Part shown: one piece after another, positions 16,484 to 25,797 of the stretch
Position numbering within the stretch: position 1 is the first letter of the stretch
Layout of the letters: each line of letters starts with the position of its first letter
Assembly (NCBI RefSeq): GCF_026127265.1
Contig: NZ_WWFG01000001.1
Location: 3,268,501 to 3,332,500, forward strand
Length of the DNA stretch: 64,000 nt
Origin: Nostoc sp. KVJ3
GTDB taxonomy: Bacteria; Cyanobacteriota; Cyanobacteriia; Cyanobacteriales; Nostocaceae
Direction of reading: 5' to 3'
Translations under genes and position numbers: made by a program
The notes under the pieces: generated by a model
Told to the model about the DNA's origin: nothing
The model's database searches: none
The model's input: the letters and a program-made list of their open reading frames with translations, nothing else

Positions 16484-17696
16484 TTAATATTTATTTTTTT
16501 GAGTGATTAATAATAATACAGCTACCAATGCAAACAAACTCCCAGCGATAAATGTCGCCTCTGATCCCAATGTTTGCCACAACCCACCAGCTAGCAAACT
16601 CGCAGGTAAAAGCGCTAATCCTACAGCCAAGTTGAGAAATCCAAAAGCTGTGCCGCGCAGATTCGCAGGTATATTATTTGCCACTAGCGCTAACAGCAAT
16701 CCTTGACTCATGCCCAAATGCAAACCATAAAGGGCAAACAATCCCCAAGCTTGCCAAGGTGCTTGTACGAAGGCGAAACCCAGATACACTAAAGCGTATA
16801 AGAGCAATCCACCTACGAGTAGCCCAAATCGACCCAAGCGATCGGAAAGTATTCCTATTGGGTAGGCACTGAATGAGTAGGCGATGTTCATCACCACTAA
16901 TGTCAACGGGATGAGTGGGGTTGAAATCCCTATTTGCTCGGCTCGTAGCAACAAAAAGGCATCGCTAGAGTTTCCTAAATTGAATAGCAGCGCCACTGCT
17001 ACGAGTACCCAATATTTTTGACCCAAACTGCGTAAAGCTTCCCATTGCAGAGGGTTGCTTCGGCTGACTTGAGTTTGTTTTGCTCTTGGTTCGCGCACTC
17101 CCACTGTTAATAAAGCCACCGCCAAGAAACCAGGGATGAGTGCTAGCCAAAAAACGAGGCGGAAGTTGTTTTTAGAAGCACTCATTAAGGCAAATGCTGC
17201 CAAAGGCCCCAAGAATGCCCCAATAGTATCGAGAGATTGACGCAATCCGTAGGCAGCACCGCGCACCTCTGGATTAGTGGAATCGGCAACTAAGGCATCA
17301 CGGGGTGCTACCCGGATACCTTTGCCAATGCGAGCCTCCTAACAGAGGAGCTTCGCTAACGCCAAATCTAGCTATTAACACCCCAGTGGAACTGGTAGCT
17401 ACAGCAAATAGTGGTTTCACAAAGGTAGATAAGCCGTACCCAAACACCGCTAATCCCTTGCGATGTCCCAGATAATCACTCAATACTCCCGAAAAAACTT
17501 TCAAAACTGAAGCTGTTGCTTCTGCAATACCTTCGATGATGCCCACAGTCAACACATTCGCCCCTAAAACGGACACCAGAAACAAGGGCAATACAGAATG
17601 AATCATCTCAGAGCTAATATCTGTCAGCAGACTGACAAATCCCAATACCCAAACAGTGCGGGGAATTGTCTGGAAAAATTTATTTTTTAGCTGCAT
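16484..17696 (-). pseudogene. MFS transporter, frameshifted by a repeat insertion
   Basis: The N-terminal part (17696 to 17298) is MFS helices 1-4: VWVLGFVSLLTDISSEMIHS, IEGIAEATASVLKVFSGVLS, DYLGHRKGLAVFGYGLS. The rest continues in another phase with IGKGIRVAPRDALVAD near 17330 and then RGAAYGLRQSLDTIGAFLGP and six more helices to 16484. The join at 17330-17363 holds a gttagcgaagctcctctg repeat, about 25 bp net, which shifts the frame and replaces the usual RFADRIGKG. Together the parts would give about 400 residues, the normal size. The subfamily resembles MFS permeases with the GKGIRxAPRDA motif; the substrate is unknown. Confidence 0.8.
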
Positions 17697-17738
17697 ATTG
17701 TCTGTTTCTGATACATCAATTGCGAGATATGTAAACCC

Positions 17739-17762
17739 CTACAGCCAAAAAATTGGCTGTAG
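17739..17762 (-). terminator. 10-bp perfect stem between the MFS and 82-residue genes
   Basis: ctacagccaa and ttggctgtag form a perfect stem with an AAAA loop, 23 bp after the stop of the minus-strand gene at 17785. A weak GGGGTTT tail follows on the minus strand. Confidence 0.5.
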
Positions 17763-17784
17763 AGATTTGTGAAATATAGTATTA

Positions 17785-18033
17785 CTACATCAGTTCTATA
17801 ATTCTGGAGAACCAATAAGTAATTTCTGCATCACTAAAGGTAGTTAATCGGGCAATTTCTCTCGCTAATTGGTAGGCTTTCTCGCCTTGAGGATGTTGAA
17901 CCAAACCAACATGATTCAGTAAAACAGTTTTTAAATCCCCTGGATATGTAGGTAAGTGACAATTCCCATGAGTTTCCATCCTTTGGATGATGGGACTCCA
18001 GTCAATACTGCCGACTTTATAGTTTAGATTCAT
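17785..18033 (-). CDS. Unrecognised 82-residue protein
   Basis: MNLNYKVGSIDWSPIIQRME, then NCHLPTYPGDLKTVLLNHVG and a helical C-terminal half (KAYQLAREIARLTTFSDAEI, TYWFSRIIELM). Composition is that of a folded soluble helical protein with no membrane segment. It lies upstream of the broken MFS gene on the same strand and divergent from the ChrB-like gene, from which it is separated by about 80 bp that must hold two promoters. I do not recognise the family. Confidence 0.6.
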   Translation of the reverse strand: MNLNYKVGSIDWSPIIQRMETHGNCHLPTYPGDLKTVLLNHVGLVQHPQGEKAYQLAREIARLTTFSDAEITYWFSRIIELM

Positions 18034-18116
18034 AACTTTTTATAAATGCAACAGATGTTTCATAAATCTAGATAGTAATAAATTAAATTGAATGCAACAC
18101 TTGTTACAATACCTCT

Positions 18117-18659
18117 ATGGATAGAGAATCTTGGAATCTATTGGTGTACAAAGTACCTGCACAGCCTTCGACGCAACGGGTATATGTTTGGCGTAAACTC
18201 AAGGGTTGGGGCGCACTTTACCTACAGCAGTCGGTGTGCTTGCTACCACAGAGGAAAGACTTGCAGAGCCATTTGGCCGAATTGAAAGCAGATATTACAG
18301 CAGGTGGTGGTGAGGCAGATTTATTTACCATTTGGATTGATGAACCTGAGCAAAACGCTATGTTGATAGAGCGTTTTCAACAGCAGGTAAATCAAGAATA
18401 TCAAGAGTTTTTGGGGCAATGTCGAGATTTGCATAGCGAATTGAGCGAGGAGCGGAAAATAGGTAATCTTACTTTCGCAGAATTGGAAGAGAACGAAGCG
18501 GAATTAACTAAACTGCGTTCTTGGTTGCCTAAAATCCGCGATCGCGATTTGTTTGATGCACAAGGATACTCACAAGCCATTGAAGCTTTGAAGGCGTGCG
18601 AATTAGATTTTCAGCTATTTAGCGAACAGGTGTATGAAGCAGAAGGTATAAACTCTTAA
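18117..18659 (+). CDS. ChrB N-terminal-like protein
   Basis: A 180-residue protein starting WNLLVYKVPAQPSTQRVYVW then RKLKGWGALYLQQSVCLLP, which fits the N-terminal domain of ChrB chromate-resistance proteins (W-LLxxPA-PSxxRVxVWRxLKxxGAxxLxxGVxLLP). The C-terminal half is helical and rich in Glu/Leu; the ChrB C-terminal domain is absent, so this is the short form. In other bacteria such proteins accompany chromate or metalloid efflux genes. Here the divergent neighbour is an MFS gene that is now frameshifted, and no chrA is seen. A transport-linked role is inference. Confidence 0.7.
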   Translation: MDRESWNLLVYKVPAQPSTQRVYVWRKLKGWGALYLQQSVCLLPQRKDLQSHLAELKADITAGGGEADLFTIWIDEPEQNAMLIERFQQQVNQEYQEFLGQCRDLHSELSEERKIGNLTFAELEENEAELTKLRSWLPKIRDRDLFDAQGYSQAIEALKACELDFQLFSEQVYEAEGINS

Positions 18660-18674
18660 CAATTAAAAATTGAA

Positions 18675-18706
18675 CTTACAGCTATTTACCTGAAAATAGC
18701 TGTAAG
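18675..18706 (+). terminator. Hairpin after the ChrB-like gene
   Basis: cttacagctattt pairs with aaatagctgtaag, a 13-bp stem with a 6-nt loop, 16 bp after the stop codon. No T-run follows. Confidence 0.55.
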
Positions 18707-18837
18707 TGGGAAAACCGTACTTCTGTGATAGGTTTTCTGTACCATATATCTAAGTTTAGATAGATAGAATCAAGACGTGGCTTATATTAATGCTGTTTTC
18801 GAGAAAATTTATACAGCATTAGCAGGAGAGCGAAAAT

Positions 18838-19707
18838 ATGACAAATCAATTGAAAACGGCTGCAATGCTCGCTGCATTAAGTGGACTTTTGATCGCCATT
18901 AGTTATTGGGTAATTGGCGGTACTAGTGGCTTAATTATCGGAGTTGGCTTGGCAGCAGTAACAAACCTATTTTCCTGGTATCAATCAGATAAAATTGCGC
19001 TGGCAGTATATCAAGCCCAGCCTGTGAGCGAAAGGGAAGCACCAGGACTTTATCGGATGGTGCAGAGATTAAGCGATCGCGCTAACATTCCCATCCCTAG
19101 AGTTTACATTGTTCCAAGTCAAGGTGCTAATGCCTTCGCTACAGGGCGCGACCCAGAACACGCGGCTGTGGCTGTAACTGAAGGGATTTTAAATATATTA
19201 CCAGAGGATGAACTCGAAGGCGTTATTGCCCACGAACTTACGCACATTATTAATCGCGATACCCTCACACAAGCCGTTGCTGCTACTGTTGCTGGTGCTA
19301 TCTCATTCCTAGCCCAAATGGTGAGTTACAGTTTATGGTTTGGTGGTAGTTCACGAGATGACAACAGAGGTGGTAATCCAATAGGAGTTTTATTAACAGT
19401 AATGCTTGCGCCAATAGCAGCAACAATTATTCAGCTAGCAATTTCGCGCACCCGAGAATTTTCTGCTGATGCAGGTTCGGCTAGATTAACTGGTAATCCT
19501 CGTGCATTAGCTAGAGCCTTGCAACGCTTAGAAGCATCAGCAAAGCAGATGCCTTTGAATGCCAATCCAGCTTATGAGCCGTTATTAATTATCAATTCTA
19601 TCTCTGGACAGTTTTTAGGTAACTTATTCTCTAGTCACCCTGCTACAGAGATGCGAGTTGCAGCATTATTGAAATTAGAGCAACAACTGCCAACAAAAGC
19701 TTATTAA
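18838..19707 (+). CDS. htpX: HtpX-like M48 zinc metalloprotease
   Basis: A 289-residue inner-membrane protease. Two N-terminal helices (about 8-28 and 30-48) are followed by the M48 domain with zinc-binding HELTH (132-136), two further hydrophobic stretches (about 145-165 and 183-202) and the third zinc ligand in SRTREFSADAGS (E near 204). HtpX degrades misfolded membrane proteins facing the cytoplasm. The ATG has GGAGAG 8 bp upstream. A terminator follows at 19723-19759. Confidence 0.92.
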   Translation: MTNQLKTAAMLAALSGLLIAISYWVIGGTSGLIIGVGLAAVTNLFSWYQSDKIALAVYQAQPVSEREAPGLYRMVQRLSDRANIPIPRVYIVPSQGANAFATGRDPEHAAVAVTEGILNILPEDELEGVIAHELTHIINRDTLTQAVAATVAGAISFLAQMVSYSLWFGGSSRDDNRGGNPIGVLLTVMLAPIAATIIQLAISRTREFSADAGSARLTGNPRALARALQRLEASAKQMPLNANPAYEPLLIINSISGQFLGNLFSSHPATEMRVAALLKLEQQLPTKAY

Positions 19708-19722
19708 TTTGTCATTTATTTC

Positions 19723-19759
19723 AAACCTGTCTTTCTCCGGCTCGGAGAAGGACAGGTTT
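19723..19759 (+). terminator. 16-bp stem after htpX
   Basis: aaacctgtctttctcc pairs with ggagaaggacaggttt (one mismatch) across a 5-nt loop, followed by cgttta. It lies 15 bp after the htpX stop. Confidence 0.65.
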
Positions 19760-19763
19760 CGTT

Positions 19764-19870
19764 TAGGCTGTTGACTCTGTGCCTTTTTAGGAGTTAAAAA
19801 TCATACAAAATATATGTCACAAAAATAGCATTAACCAAAAAAACCAAATTCCATCAAAACCAACAGCCTA
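19764..19870. mobile_element. Small palindromic element (107 bp)
   Basis: taggctgttg at 19764-19773 is the exact complement of caacagccta at 19861-19870. The left 36 bp match 6029-6064 in inverse orientation. The element has no coding capacity. Confidence 0.55.
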
Positions 19871-19969
19871 GTTTTTGCGTAGTAAAACCAGGGAGAGGTC
19901 TTTTTATATATATAGATTTTCCGTCGCGGATAAGATAAAGAAGTAACGTAGCTTCTCACACAAGTAGCA

Positions 19970-21250
19970 ATGACTTCAACCCTACGGAAATTTACTCGTC
20001 TTCATAGCCCAACCCTGCATCAGTTACCTAATGGTTTGACAATCATCGCGGAACAAATGCCTGTTGAAGCTGTAAACCTCAACTTATGGATTAAAGTTGG
20101 TTCAGCCGTAGAATCTGATGCAATTAACGGTATGGCTCACTTTTTAGAGCACATGATTTTTAAAGGAACAGAAAGACTGGCTAGCGGCGAGTTTGAACGG
20201 CGAATTGAAGAACGGGGTGCTGTCACCAATGCCGCTACTAGCCAAGACTATACTCATTACTATATAACCACTGCCCCCAAAGACTTTGCCCAGCTTGCTC
20301 CACTACAAATAGATGTAGTATCAAATGCTAGTATTCCTGATGATGCTTTTGAACGTGAGCGATTAGTAGTTTTAGAAGAAATTAGGCGTTCAGAGGATAA
20401 TCCCCAACGGCGGACATTTCGCCGGGCAATGGAAACAGCATATACTGAGCTACCTTACCGCCGTGCAGTATTGGGGCCAGAATCGGTAATTTCTCAACTT
20501 AAACCCCAGCAGATGCGGGATTTTCATCATAGTTGGTATCAACCCCAGTCAATTACTGCTGTAGCTGTGGGCAACTTGCCTGTGGAAGAATTAATTGCGA
20601 TCGTTGCGGAAGGATTTACAAAAACACTCAGCACAGACGCGATTCATCGCGTCTCTACTAACTCCCCATTAAATCCTGAGTCACCATTTACAGAAATTGT
20701 CCGTCGAGAATTTAGAGATGAAAGTCTCCAGCAAGCAAGGTTAGTGATGGTTTGGCGGGTTCCAGGAATGGCGCAGTTAGATCGCACCTATGGATTGGAT
20801 GTTTTAGCAGGAGTTTTGGGACATGGAAGGACATCTAGACTGGTAAGGGATTTACGAGAAGAACGGGGATTAGTTTCTTCAATTTCTGTGAGCAATATGA
20901 GCAATCAGCTGCAAGGGACATTTTATATTTCAGCTAAATGTGCAGTAGAAAATTTAGCACAAGTAGAGGATGCGATCGCTCAAAATATTCGCAAAGTCCA
21001 AACTGAGTTAGTCACAGAGTCAGAAATTGCCCGTGTGCGGCGGCGAGTAGCGAACAGATTTATTTTTGGCAACGAAACACCAAGCGATCGCACTGGATTA
21101 TATGGTTATTATCATTCCTTGGTAGGAGATTTAGAACCAGCCTTGAATTACCCAGACTATATTCAGAGTCAAGATTCAACTGACTTAATGCAAGCAGCCA
21201 AAGAATATCTTTCTCCAGATGCTTATGGTGTAGTTGTCGTTAAACCGTAA
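19970..21250 (+). CDS. M16 family zinc peptidase
   Basis: A 426-residue single-ring M16B peptidase (processing-peptidase/PqqF-like). It has the inverted zinc motif HFLEH (57-61) in GMAHFLEHMIFKGTERL, with the downstream Glu in the FERERLVVLEEIRRSEDNP segment (about 125-143). The C-terminal half holds the R/Y region VRRRVANRFIFGNETP. No signal peptide is evident. In cyanobacteria these genes often occur as tandem pairs with an inactive partner; here it stands alone, followed by a fructosamine kinase gene 92 bp on. Substrate unknown. Confidence 0.9.
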   Translation: MTSTLRKFTRLHSPTLHQLPNGLTIIAEQMPVEAVNLNLWIKVGSAVESDAINGMAHFLEHMIFKGTERLASGEFERRIEERGAVTNAATSQDYTHYYITTAPKDFAQLAPLQIDVVSNASIPDDAFERERLVVLEEIRRSEDNPQRRTFRRAMETAYTELPYRRAVLGPESVISQLKPQQMRDFHHSWYQPQSITAVAVGNLPVEELIAIVAEGFTKTLSTDAIHRVSTNSPLNPESPFTEIVRREFRDESLQQARLVMVWRVPGMAQLDRTYGLDVLAGVLGHGRTSRLVRDLREERGLVSSISVSNMSNQLQGTFYISAKCAVENLAQVEDAIAQNIRKVQTELVTESEIARVRRRVANRFIFGNETPSDRTGLYGYYHSLVGDLEPALNYPDYIQSQDSTDLMQAAKEYLSPDAYGVVVVKP

Positions 21251-21342
21251 ATTAGAAATGGGGCATGGGACATTGGGCATTGGGTATTAATCAATAGTTC
21301 TTCTTCCCCCGCCCTTCCTGCCCCCTCATCCCCAATTCAATC

Positions 21343-22206
21343 ATGTGGACTCAAATCAATGCTCATATTAGCCAGGTGACTGGCGAAAAATTCCAGAGTC
21401 AGCAACGGCGATCGGTTGGTGGCGGATGCATCAACCAAGGTTATGCTGTTTCCAACGGTGCGATCGCCTACTTTGTCAAGCTAAACCAAGCCTCTCAAGT
21501 TGCGATGTTTGAGGCTGAGGCATTGGGTTTAAAGGAAATGCTAGCAACAGCTAGTATTCGCATCCCAAAACCTATTTGCTGGGGTGTAGCTGAGAATTCT
21601 AGCTACATTGTGCTGGAATGGTTAGAACTTGGTAATGGTGACAGCAATTCGTGGGAAGAGATGGGGCGCAAGTTAGCGGCGATGCATCAAGCTAGCAGTA
21701 GTCAAGGTTTTGGTTGGAAAATTAACAATACCATTGGTTCAACGCCCCAAATCAATACTTGGACAGCAGACTGGACAGAATTTTATATTAAACATCGCCT
21801 GGGTTATCAATTTCAGTTGGCAAGACGACGAGGAGCAAGTTTCCCGCAGCAAGAAAAATTATTAGTAGCTATCCCTGAACTATTGGCGAATCGCCAGGTG
21901 CAACCTTCTTTAGTACATGGCGATTTATGGGGCGGAAATGCCGGGTGTACTACGTCAGGAGAACCCGTGATTTTTGATCCAGCAACTTATTTTGGCGATC
22001 GCGAAGTTGATATTGCCATGACAGAATTGTTTGGTGGGTTCCCCGCAGCTTTTTACAAAGGTTATAACGAGGTTTTTCCTTTAGATGCAGACTATGAGCA
22101 AAGAAAAACTCTCTATAACCTGTATCACATTTTGAATCACTTCAATTTATTTGGCGGTGGTTATGCTTCTCAGGCGAACCAGATGATTGAGCAGATTTTG
22201 CGGTGA
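21343..22206 (+). CDS. Fructosamine kinase family protein
   Basis: A 287-residue kinase-fold protein. The nucleotide-binding lobe has GGCINQGYAV near 27 and YFVKLNQ near 44; the catalytic loop is SLVHGDLWGGNAG (near 187-199) and the metal-binding region is VIFDPATYFGDREVDIAM (near 209-226). This is the FN3K family, which phosphorylates fructosamines or ribulosamines on glycated proteins so that the sugar falls off. It follows the M16 peptidase gene on the same strand, but a repeat-rich spacer argues against tight coupling. Confidence 0.92.
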   Translation: MWTQINAHISQVTGEKFQSQQRRSVGGGCINQGYAVSNGAIAYFVKLNQASQVAMFEAEALGLKEMLATASIRIPKPICWGVAENSSYIVLEWLELGNGDSNSWEEMGRKLAAMHQASSSQGFGWKINNTIGSTPQINTWTADWTEFYIKHRLGYQFQLARRRGASFPQQEKLLVAIPELLANRQVQPSLVHGDLWGGNAGCTTSGEPVIFDPATYFGDREVDIAMTELFGGFPAAFYKGYNEVFPLDADYEQRKTLYNLYHILNHFNLFGGGYASQANQMIEQILR

Positions 22207-22247
22207 ACTAAAGGATTTCATTAATTTGTAGTAAATTAAATTTTGCA

Positions 22248-22289
22248 TCGTCTTGCATTGTGAATGCATCACCTTGCATTGTCAATGCA
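22248..22289. repeat. Two 21-bp direct repeats with internal dyad
   Basis: Units 22248-22268 and 22269-22289 match at 18 of 21 positions, and each contains tgcattg.(g/c)aatgca, an interrupted palindrome. They lie in the convergent spacer between the fructosamine kinase and TMEM14 genes. Confidence 0.6.
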
Positions 22290-22324
22290 TACTTTTAGAG
22301 GTGGATATTGCTTAGAGATTGATA

Positions 22325-22645
22325 CTACCTTAAAGCCACCATTTGATTTACCATCACCACCAATGCCACAATACCCAAAATAGTCATTAATCCCGCCGGC
22401 ATAAACTTGCGTGTTTTAGCCAGTCGAAATGCAAACACTACCACTAAAACACCAGTAACTAAGACTGCCAAAATTGAACCCCAGGTTTGTCCTTGAAGCT
22501 GAAAGTAAGCGGCAAGTATTAGCAATAAACCGCTAATACTACCACTTAACAGTGAAACCCTACTTCTAGCTTGAATATAGCCAATAATGCCACCAGCGAT
22601 CGCTAATATGCCGTAGGCAAAAGCAGCAATTATACTTAAATTCAT
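22325..22645 (-). CDS. TMEM14-family small membrane protein
   Basis: A 106-residue protein with four hydrophobic helices from MNLSIIAAFAYGILAIAGGI; glycine-rich turns (GGIIGYIQARSRVSLLSGSI) match the TMEM14/UPF0136 family. A longer frame begins at 22702 but its first 19 residues are polar and lack a family match, so the ATG at 22645 is chosen. Plant relatives act in fatty-acid export from plastids; the cyanobacterial role is unproven. It faces away from the DUF815 gene. Confidence 0.85.
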   Translation of the reverse strand: MNLSIIAAFAYGILAIAGGIIGYIQARSRVSLLSGSISGLLLILAAYFQLQGQTWGSILAVLVTGVLVVVFAFRLAKTRKFMPAGLMTILGIVALVVMVNQMVALR

Positions 22646-22747
22646 TGTTAATACATCTGTAGATTTTGACTTTACTGCCAAGGTCAGCAGACAATTTACC
22701 ATAGCTCAATAGCTAGACCACACAGTTGATTGATGGATAATTAAGCG

Positions 22748-24088
22748 ATGCCAATAGCAAGTACTTCTTCATATACAAAAGTTCAACATCTCCAGCGTCA
22801 AGCGGCCTCACTTTTACTGTACCAGTCTGTCCTCCAAGGCGAAGTGGGGATGGCATTTCTAGAACTGTTGCAAGCTATACGTTACACTGATTCTGATGCA
22901 CGGGGTTGTCTTCAAGCCTACGGCACATACTTTCATGCTTTGGCTGCTAAAAATCAAAACTGGGAAGACTATTTAATTACTCAAATTCTTTTCTCTAAGA
23001 ATCCTTTTACAAAGCTGGCCCAAGTCCGAGAATTTGGAGAATTCCCCCCAGCTTTAGTAGCAGCAGTTCAGCATGATTTACAAATATTGCAAAGCCTCTA
23101 TGAATGTAGCAGCGCTTCTTTGAGTGAGTGGATACAAAGTGTAGCTCATATGCCCATTTCGCCAGTAGTGTGGTATAAAGAGCAAGAATTAGTAGGAGTA
23201 GAGACAAAGTTTGCTACATATCTACAAGAATTAGATAATTGGGGTGATGCTGTAGAAGAATTAGCGGCTTATTATCGGCAATGTGGCTCTGGTTTATTTG
23301 CAGAATATCGCGCTTTGCGTTGGCAAGCTGGGCAGTTTATCGGTATCCGATATCCAGATCCGGTTAAGCTGAGTGCGCTTGTAGGTTATGAGTCTCAAAA
23401 AGATGCTTTGCTGAAAAATACAGAGTTTTTATTATCAGGAGAGATGGCACTCCATGTATTACTTTATGGTAGTCGGGGTTCTGGCAAATCTTCTCTAGTG
23501 AAATCTTTGTTGAATGAATACAGTAATCGCAGTCTCCGCTTATTGGAAGTGACAAAATCTGATTTAAAAGACTTACCAGAAATTGTGGAACATTTACGAG
23601 GAGTGTCACAAAAATTTATCATCTTTGTCGACGATCTTTCCTTTGAAGAAGATGATGATGCCTTTAAATCGCTCAAGGTAGTTTTAGAAGGTAATTTAAC
23701 CGCGCGGCCGCAAAATGTAGTTGTGTATGCTACTTCCAATCGCCGCCACCTGATTCGGGAATTTTTTGTGGATAGACCTACCCCCAAGGATAACGAGGAA
23801 ATCCATGCTTGGGATACGATGCAGGAGAAACTTTCGTTTAGCGATCGCTTTGGTTTAACCTTGACCTTTGAACCAGCCGATCAGAAAACTTATTTGAAGA
23901 TTGTACAACATCTAGTGGCACAAACTGAAATTAATATTACCCAAGAAGATTTGGAATATCAAGCATTACAATGGGCAACTCGTCACAACGGTCGTTCTGG
24001 AAGGACAGCACGGCAGTTTGTTGATTTTTTAAAAGCAGATTTAAGACTCTTTAATATAAATAAGGACACATCCAACACTTCTGATTAA
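22748..24088 (+). CDS. DUF815-family AAA ATPase
   Basis: A 446-residue ATP-binding protein. The helical N-terminal half (1-215) has no recognised domain. The DUF815 ATPase follows: entry segment YESQKDALLKNTEFLLSG, Walker A GSRGSGKSSLVKSLL (near 240), Walker B-like KFIIFVDDLSFEEDDDAFK (near 293), sensor region VVYATSNRRHLIREFF (near 328), and FSDRFGLTLTFEP. The family is common but its client is unknown. It is followed by a strong palindromic terminator, so it is probably separate from the TerB-C/BrxD-like pair. Confidence 0.88.
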   Translation: MPIASTSSYTKVQHLQRQAASLLLYQSVLQGEVGMAFLELLQAIRYTDSDARGCLQAYGTYFHALAAKNQNWEDYLITQILFSKNPFTKLAQVREFGEFPPALVAAVQHDLQILQSLYECSSASLSEWIQSVAHMPISPVVWYKEQELVGVETKFATYLQELDNWGDAVEELAAYYRQCGSGLFAEYRALRWQAGQFIGIRYPDPVKLSALVGYESQKDALLKNTEFLLSGEMALHVLLYGSRGSGKSSLVKSLLNEYSNRSLRLLEVTKSDLKDLPEIVEHLRGVSQKFIIFVDDLSFEEDDDAFKSLKVVLEGNLTARPQNVVVYATSNRRHLIREFFVDRPTPKDNEEIHAWDTMQEKLSFSDRFGLTLTFEPADQKTYLKIVQHLVAQTEINITQEDLEYQALQWATRHNGRSGRTARQFVDFLKADLRLFNINKDTSNTSD

Positions 24089-24177
24089 AATTAGTACATT
24101 CATGATTAGAATTTTTTCTTACTTACAAGAAAATGTTATGCGCCAGTTCTGAGGAGCAATCTATTAATTGCCCCTAC

Positions 24178-24205
24178 AGAAAGTTAAAGCTTTAACTTTC
24201 TTTTT
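24178..24205 (+). terminator. Palindromic terminator after DUF815 gene
   Basis: agaaagttaaagctttaact plus ttct is a self-complementary block followed by TTTT, 90 bp after the stop. It separates the DUF815 gene from the TerB-C gene. Confidence 0.65.
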
Positions 24206-24292
24206 GCATAAGTCCTAAAAACTTCTTATTTAACCAAACAGAACAACGGATAAAAAGCATTTTTTATGAAGTATTGTTTTCTGCATATTCTA

Positions 24293-24364
24293 GTTACGAA
24301 TTACGTTAGCGAAGCAAGACGTTGACATAGCGTCTCGGAGAGAAGTCCATTACGAATTACGAAT
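24293..24364. repeat. Dispersed repeat flanked by attacgaattac words
   Basis: ttacgaattacgttagcgaa, followed by a gcgtctcggagagaag palindrome half and another two attacgaattac units. Related copies lie at 43554-43600. It fills the spacer just upstream of the TerB-C start. Confidence 0.6.
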
Positions 24365-24368
24365 TAAT

Positions 24369-25709
24369 ATGAGAGTTTCTTATTCTGATAATTTCATCAA
24401 TACGCTAAAAACCAGCAATATGCAATCAGTAATGATCAGCAATCGATTTATACTAGGGATAGTTGCCTTTAGTGTGAGTTTTGGACTTAGCCTCGTCCCA
24501 AACTGGGATTTTAACAAAGCCTTTCTCACAGGTTTAATTACTGCCGTTACTATCTATGCAGCCGCATTATTTGTAGATAAGCGACGGAGAAATTATGAAA
24601 TGTTTATTTTAGGATCTCTCCGCAAGCGAATTAAAGAAATGGAGGGATTGAAGGCTCGTGTTGTTAGAGAAATTAATCAAATCGAAGAACATCATAATTT
24701 ATTATATGCTGAATCACAACAATTACAAAATCAAGTAACAGAAAGCCGTAACCAAAGGGATAGTTTGCATCGAGAATTAAGAACAATTGCCGGACAGAAA
24801 AAGCAATTAGAAACTGAAATAAATAATCTGCAAATTGAAATCAATAACTTGCAGAAAAATCAAATAGAATTAAACAATGCTTTTTCTGTCCTCACAGCAG
24901 AAAAGCGCCGTCTAGAGTCGAATTGTAATGTATCTCGTGCTGAAATCACCCAATTGCAAAGTAAAATTTCGGAACTCCAGCACGATAAACAAGAAGTTGA
25001 AAGTAATTTAACTCTTTTGGGTAGACTCAAACCCCAATTAGAAGAAAAACTATATGAGCTAAGAATTGCAATCCAAGAGCTAGAAGTTGAGACAACCCAA
25101 AAAAATCAATTGCTCATAGCTACAAAAACCGAAAGAGAAAATATCCAAGCTATCCTCAACTCTTCACAAACCCAACTAGCAGAACACAAAGCAGAATTAC
25201 AGCAATTGCAAGGACAAATTTCATTATTGCAAGAAGAACGAGATTCATTGCAAAATCAAGTATGGGAATTACTTCAACAAATAGAAACATTTAATCCAGA
25301 ACCTTTAGTTGATAATTTTCAAGAAGAGGATACTGAGTTGTTTCCTTTTTCTGAGATAATTGAAACTTCAGCAATCATAGATACTTCGCAACTTGAGGTA
25401 TCAGATAATATATCTGAAGAATGGACTGATTTTCTCGAAAATCTCCCAGGATACGAACTACAAGTATTAAAAGCTATAGTCGAACAAGATAATCCTAATG
25501 CTGCTATTAAAAAAATTGCCGAAGCAAATATCACTATGCCGAATCTCTTAATTGATTCTATAAATGAACGGGCAAATGATACTATTGGTGAATTAATAAT
25601 TAACTCAGCTTCGGAAAGTCCAGAAGTTTATCCTGAGCATATCACTCATGTCAAAAAAATGATTGCAATGCATAAAAGCCTCATGGCTAGACATAGTTCG
25701 TCAAATTAA
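24369..25709 (+). CDS. Membrane-anchored coiled-coil protein with TerB-C-like tail
   Basis: A 446-residue protein in three parts. Residues about 27-68 form two hydrophobic helices (FILGIVAFSVSFGLSLV and AFLTGLITAVTIYAAALFV) ending in a basic KRRR, so the bulk is cytoplasmic. Residues about 85-305 are a long coiled coil with heptads and many Q/E/L residues. The last 100 residues (LPGYELQVLKAIVEQDNPNA, KIAEANITMPNLLIDSINER) resemble the TerB C-terminal domain in the MPxxLxDxINExA pattern. TerB-N and TerB are absent. The BrxD-like ATPase starts 88 bp later on the same strand, and the pair is likely one operon. Ter-linked modules with such ATPases are proposed stress or defence systems; the role here is inference. 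Confidence 0.65.
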   Translation: MRVSYSDNFINTLKTSNMQSVMISNRFILGIVAFSVSFGLSLVPNWDFNKAFLTGLITAVTIYAAALFVDKRRRNYEMFILGSLRKRIKEMEGLKARVVREINQIEEHHNLLYAESQQLQNQVTESRNQRDSLHRELRTIAGQKKQLETEINNLQIEINNLQKNQIELNNAFSVLTAEKRRLESNCNVSRAEITQLQSKISELQHDKQEVESNLTLLGRLKPQLEEKLYELRIAIQELEVETTQKNQLLIATKTERENIQAILNSSQTQLAEHKAELQQLQGQISLLQEERDSLQNQVWELLQQIETFNPEPLVDNFQEEDTELFPFSEIIETSAIIDTSQLEVSDNISEEWTDFLENLPGYELQVLKAIVEQDNPNAAIKKIAEANITMPNLLIDSINERANDTIGELIINSASESPEVYPEHITHVKKMIAMHKSLMARHSSSN

Positions 25710-25797
25710 ATTATTATTGCTCTCGTCAGATTAGTAGTAAGGTAAATATGTAACTTACTTACTGCTTATGCGTTTAGAATAAAGTGAAGTGTAATAC

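Noticed and set aside
22248..22289. Start of a CRISPR array
   Set aside because: Just two adjacent 21-bp units without spacers; no further units and no cas genes.
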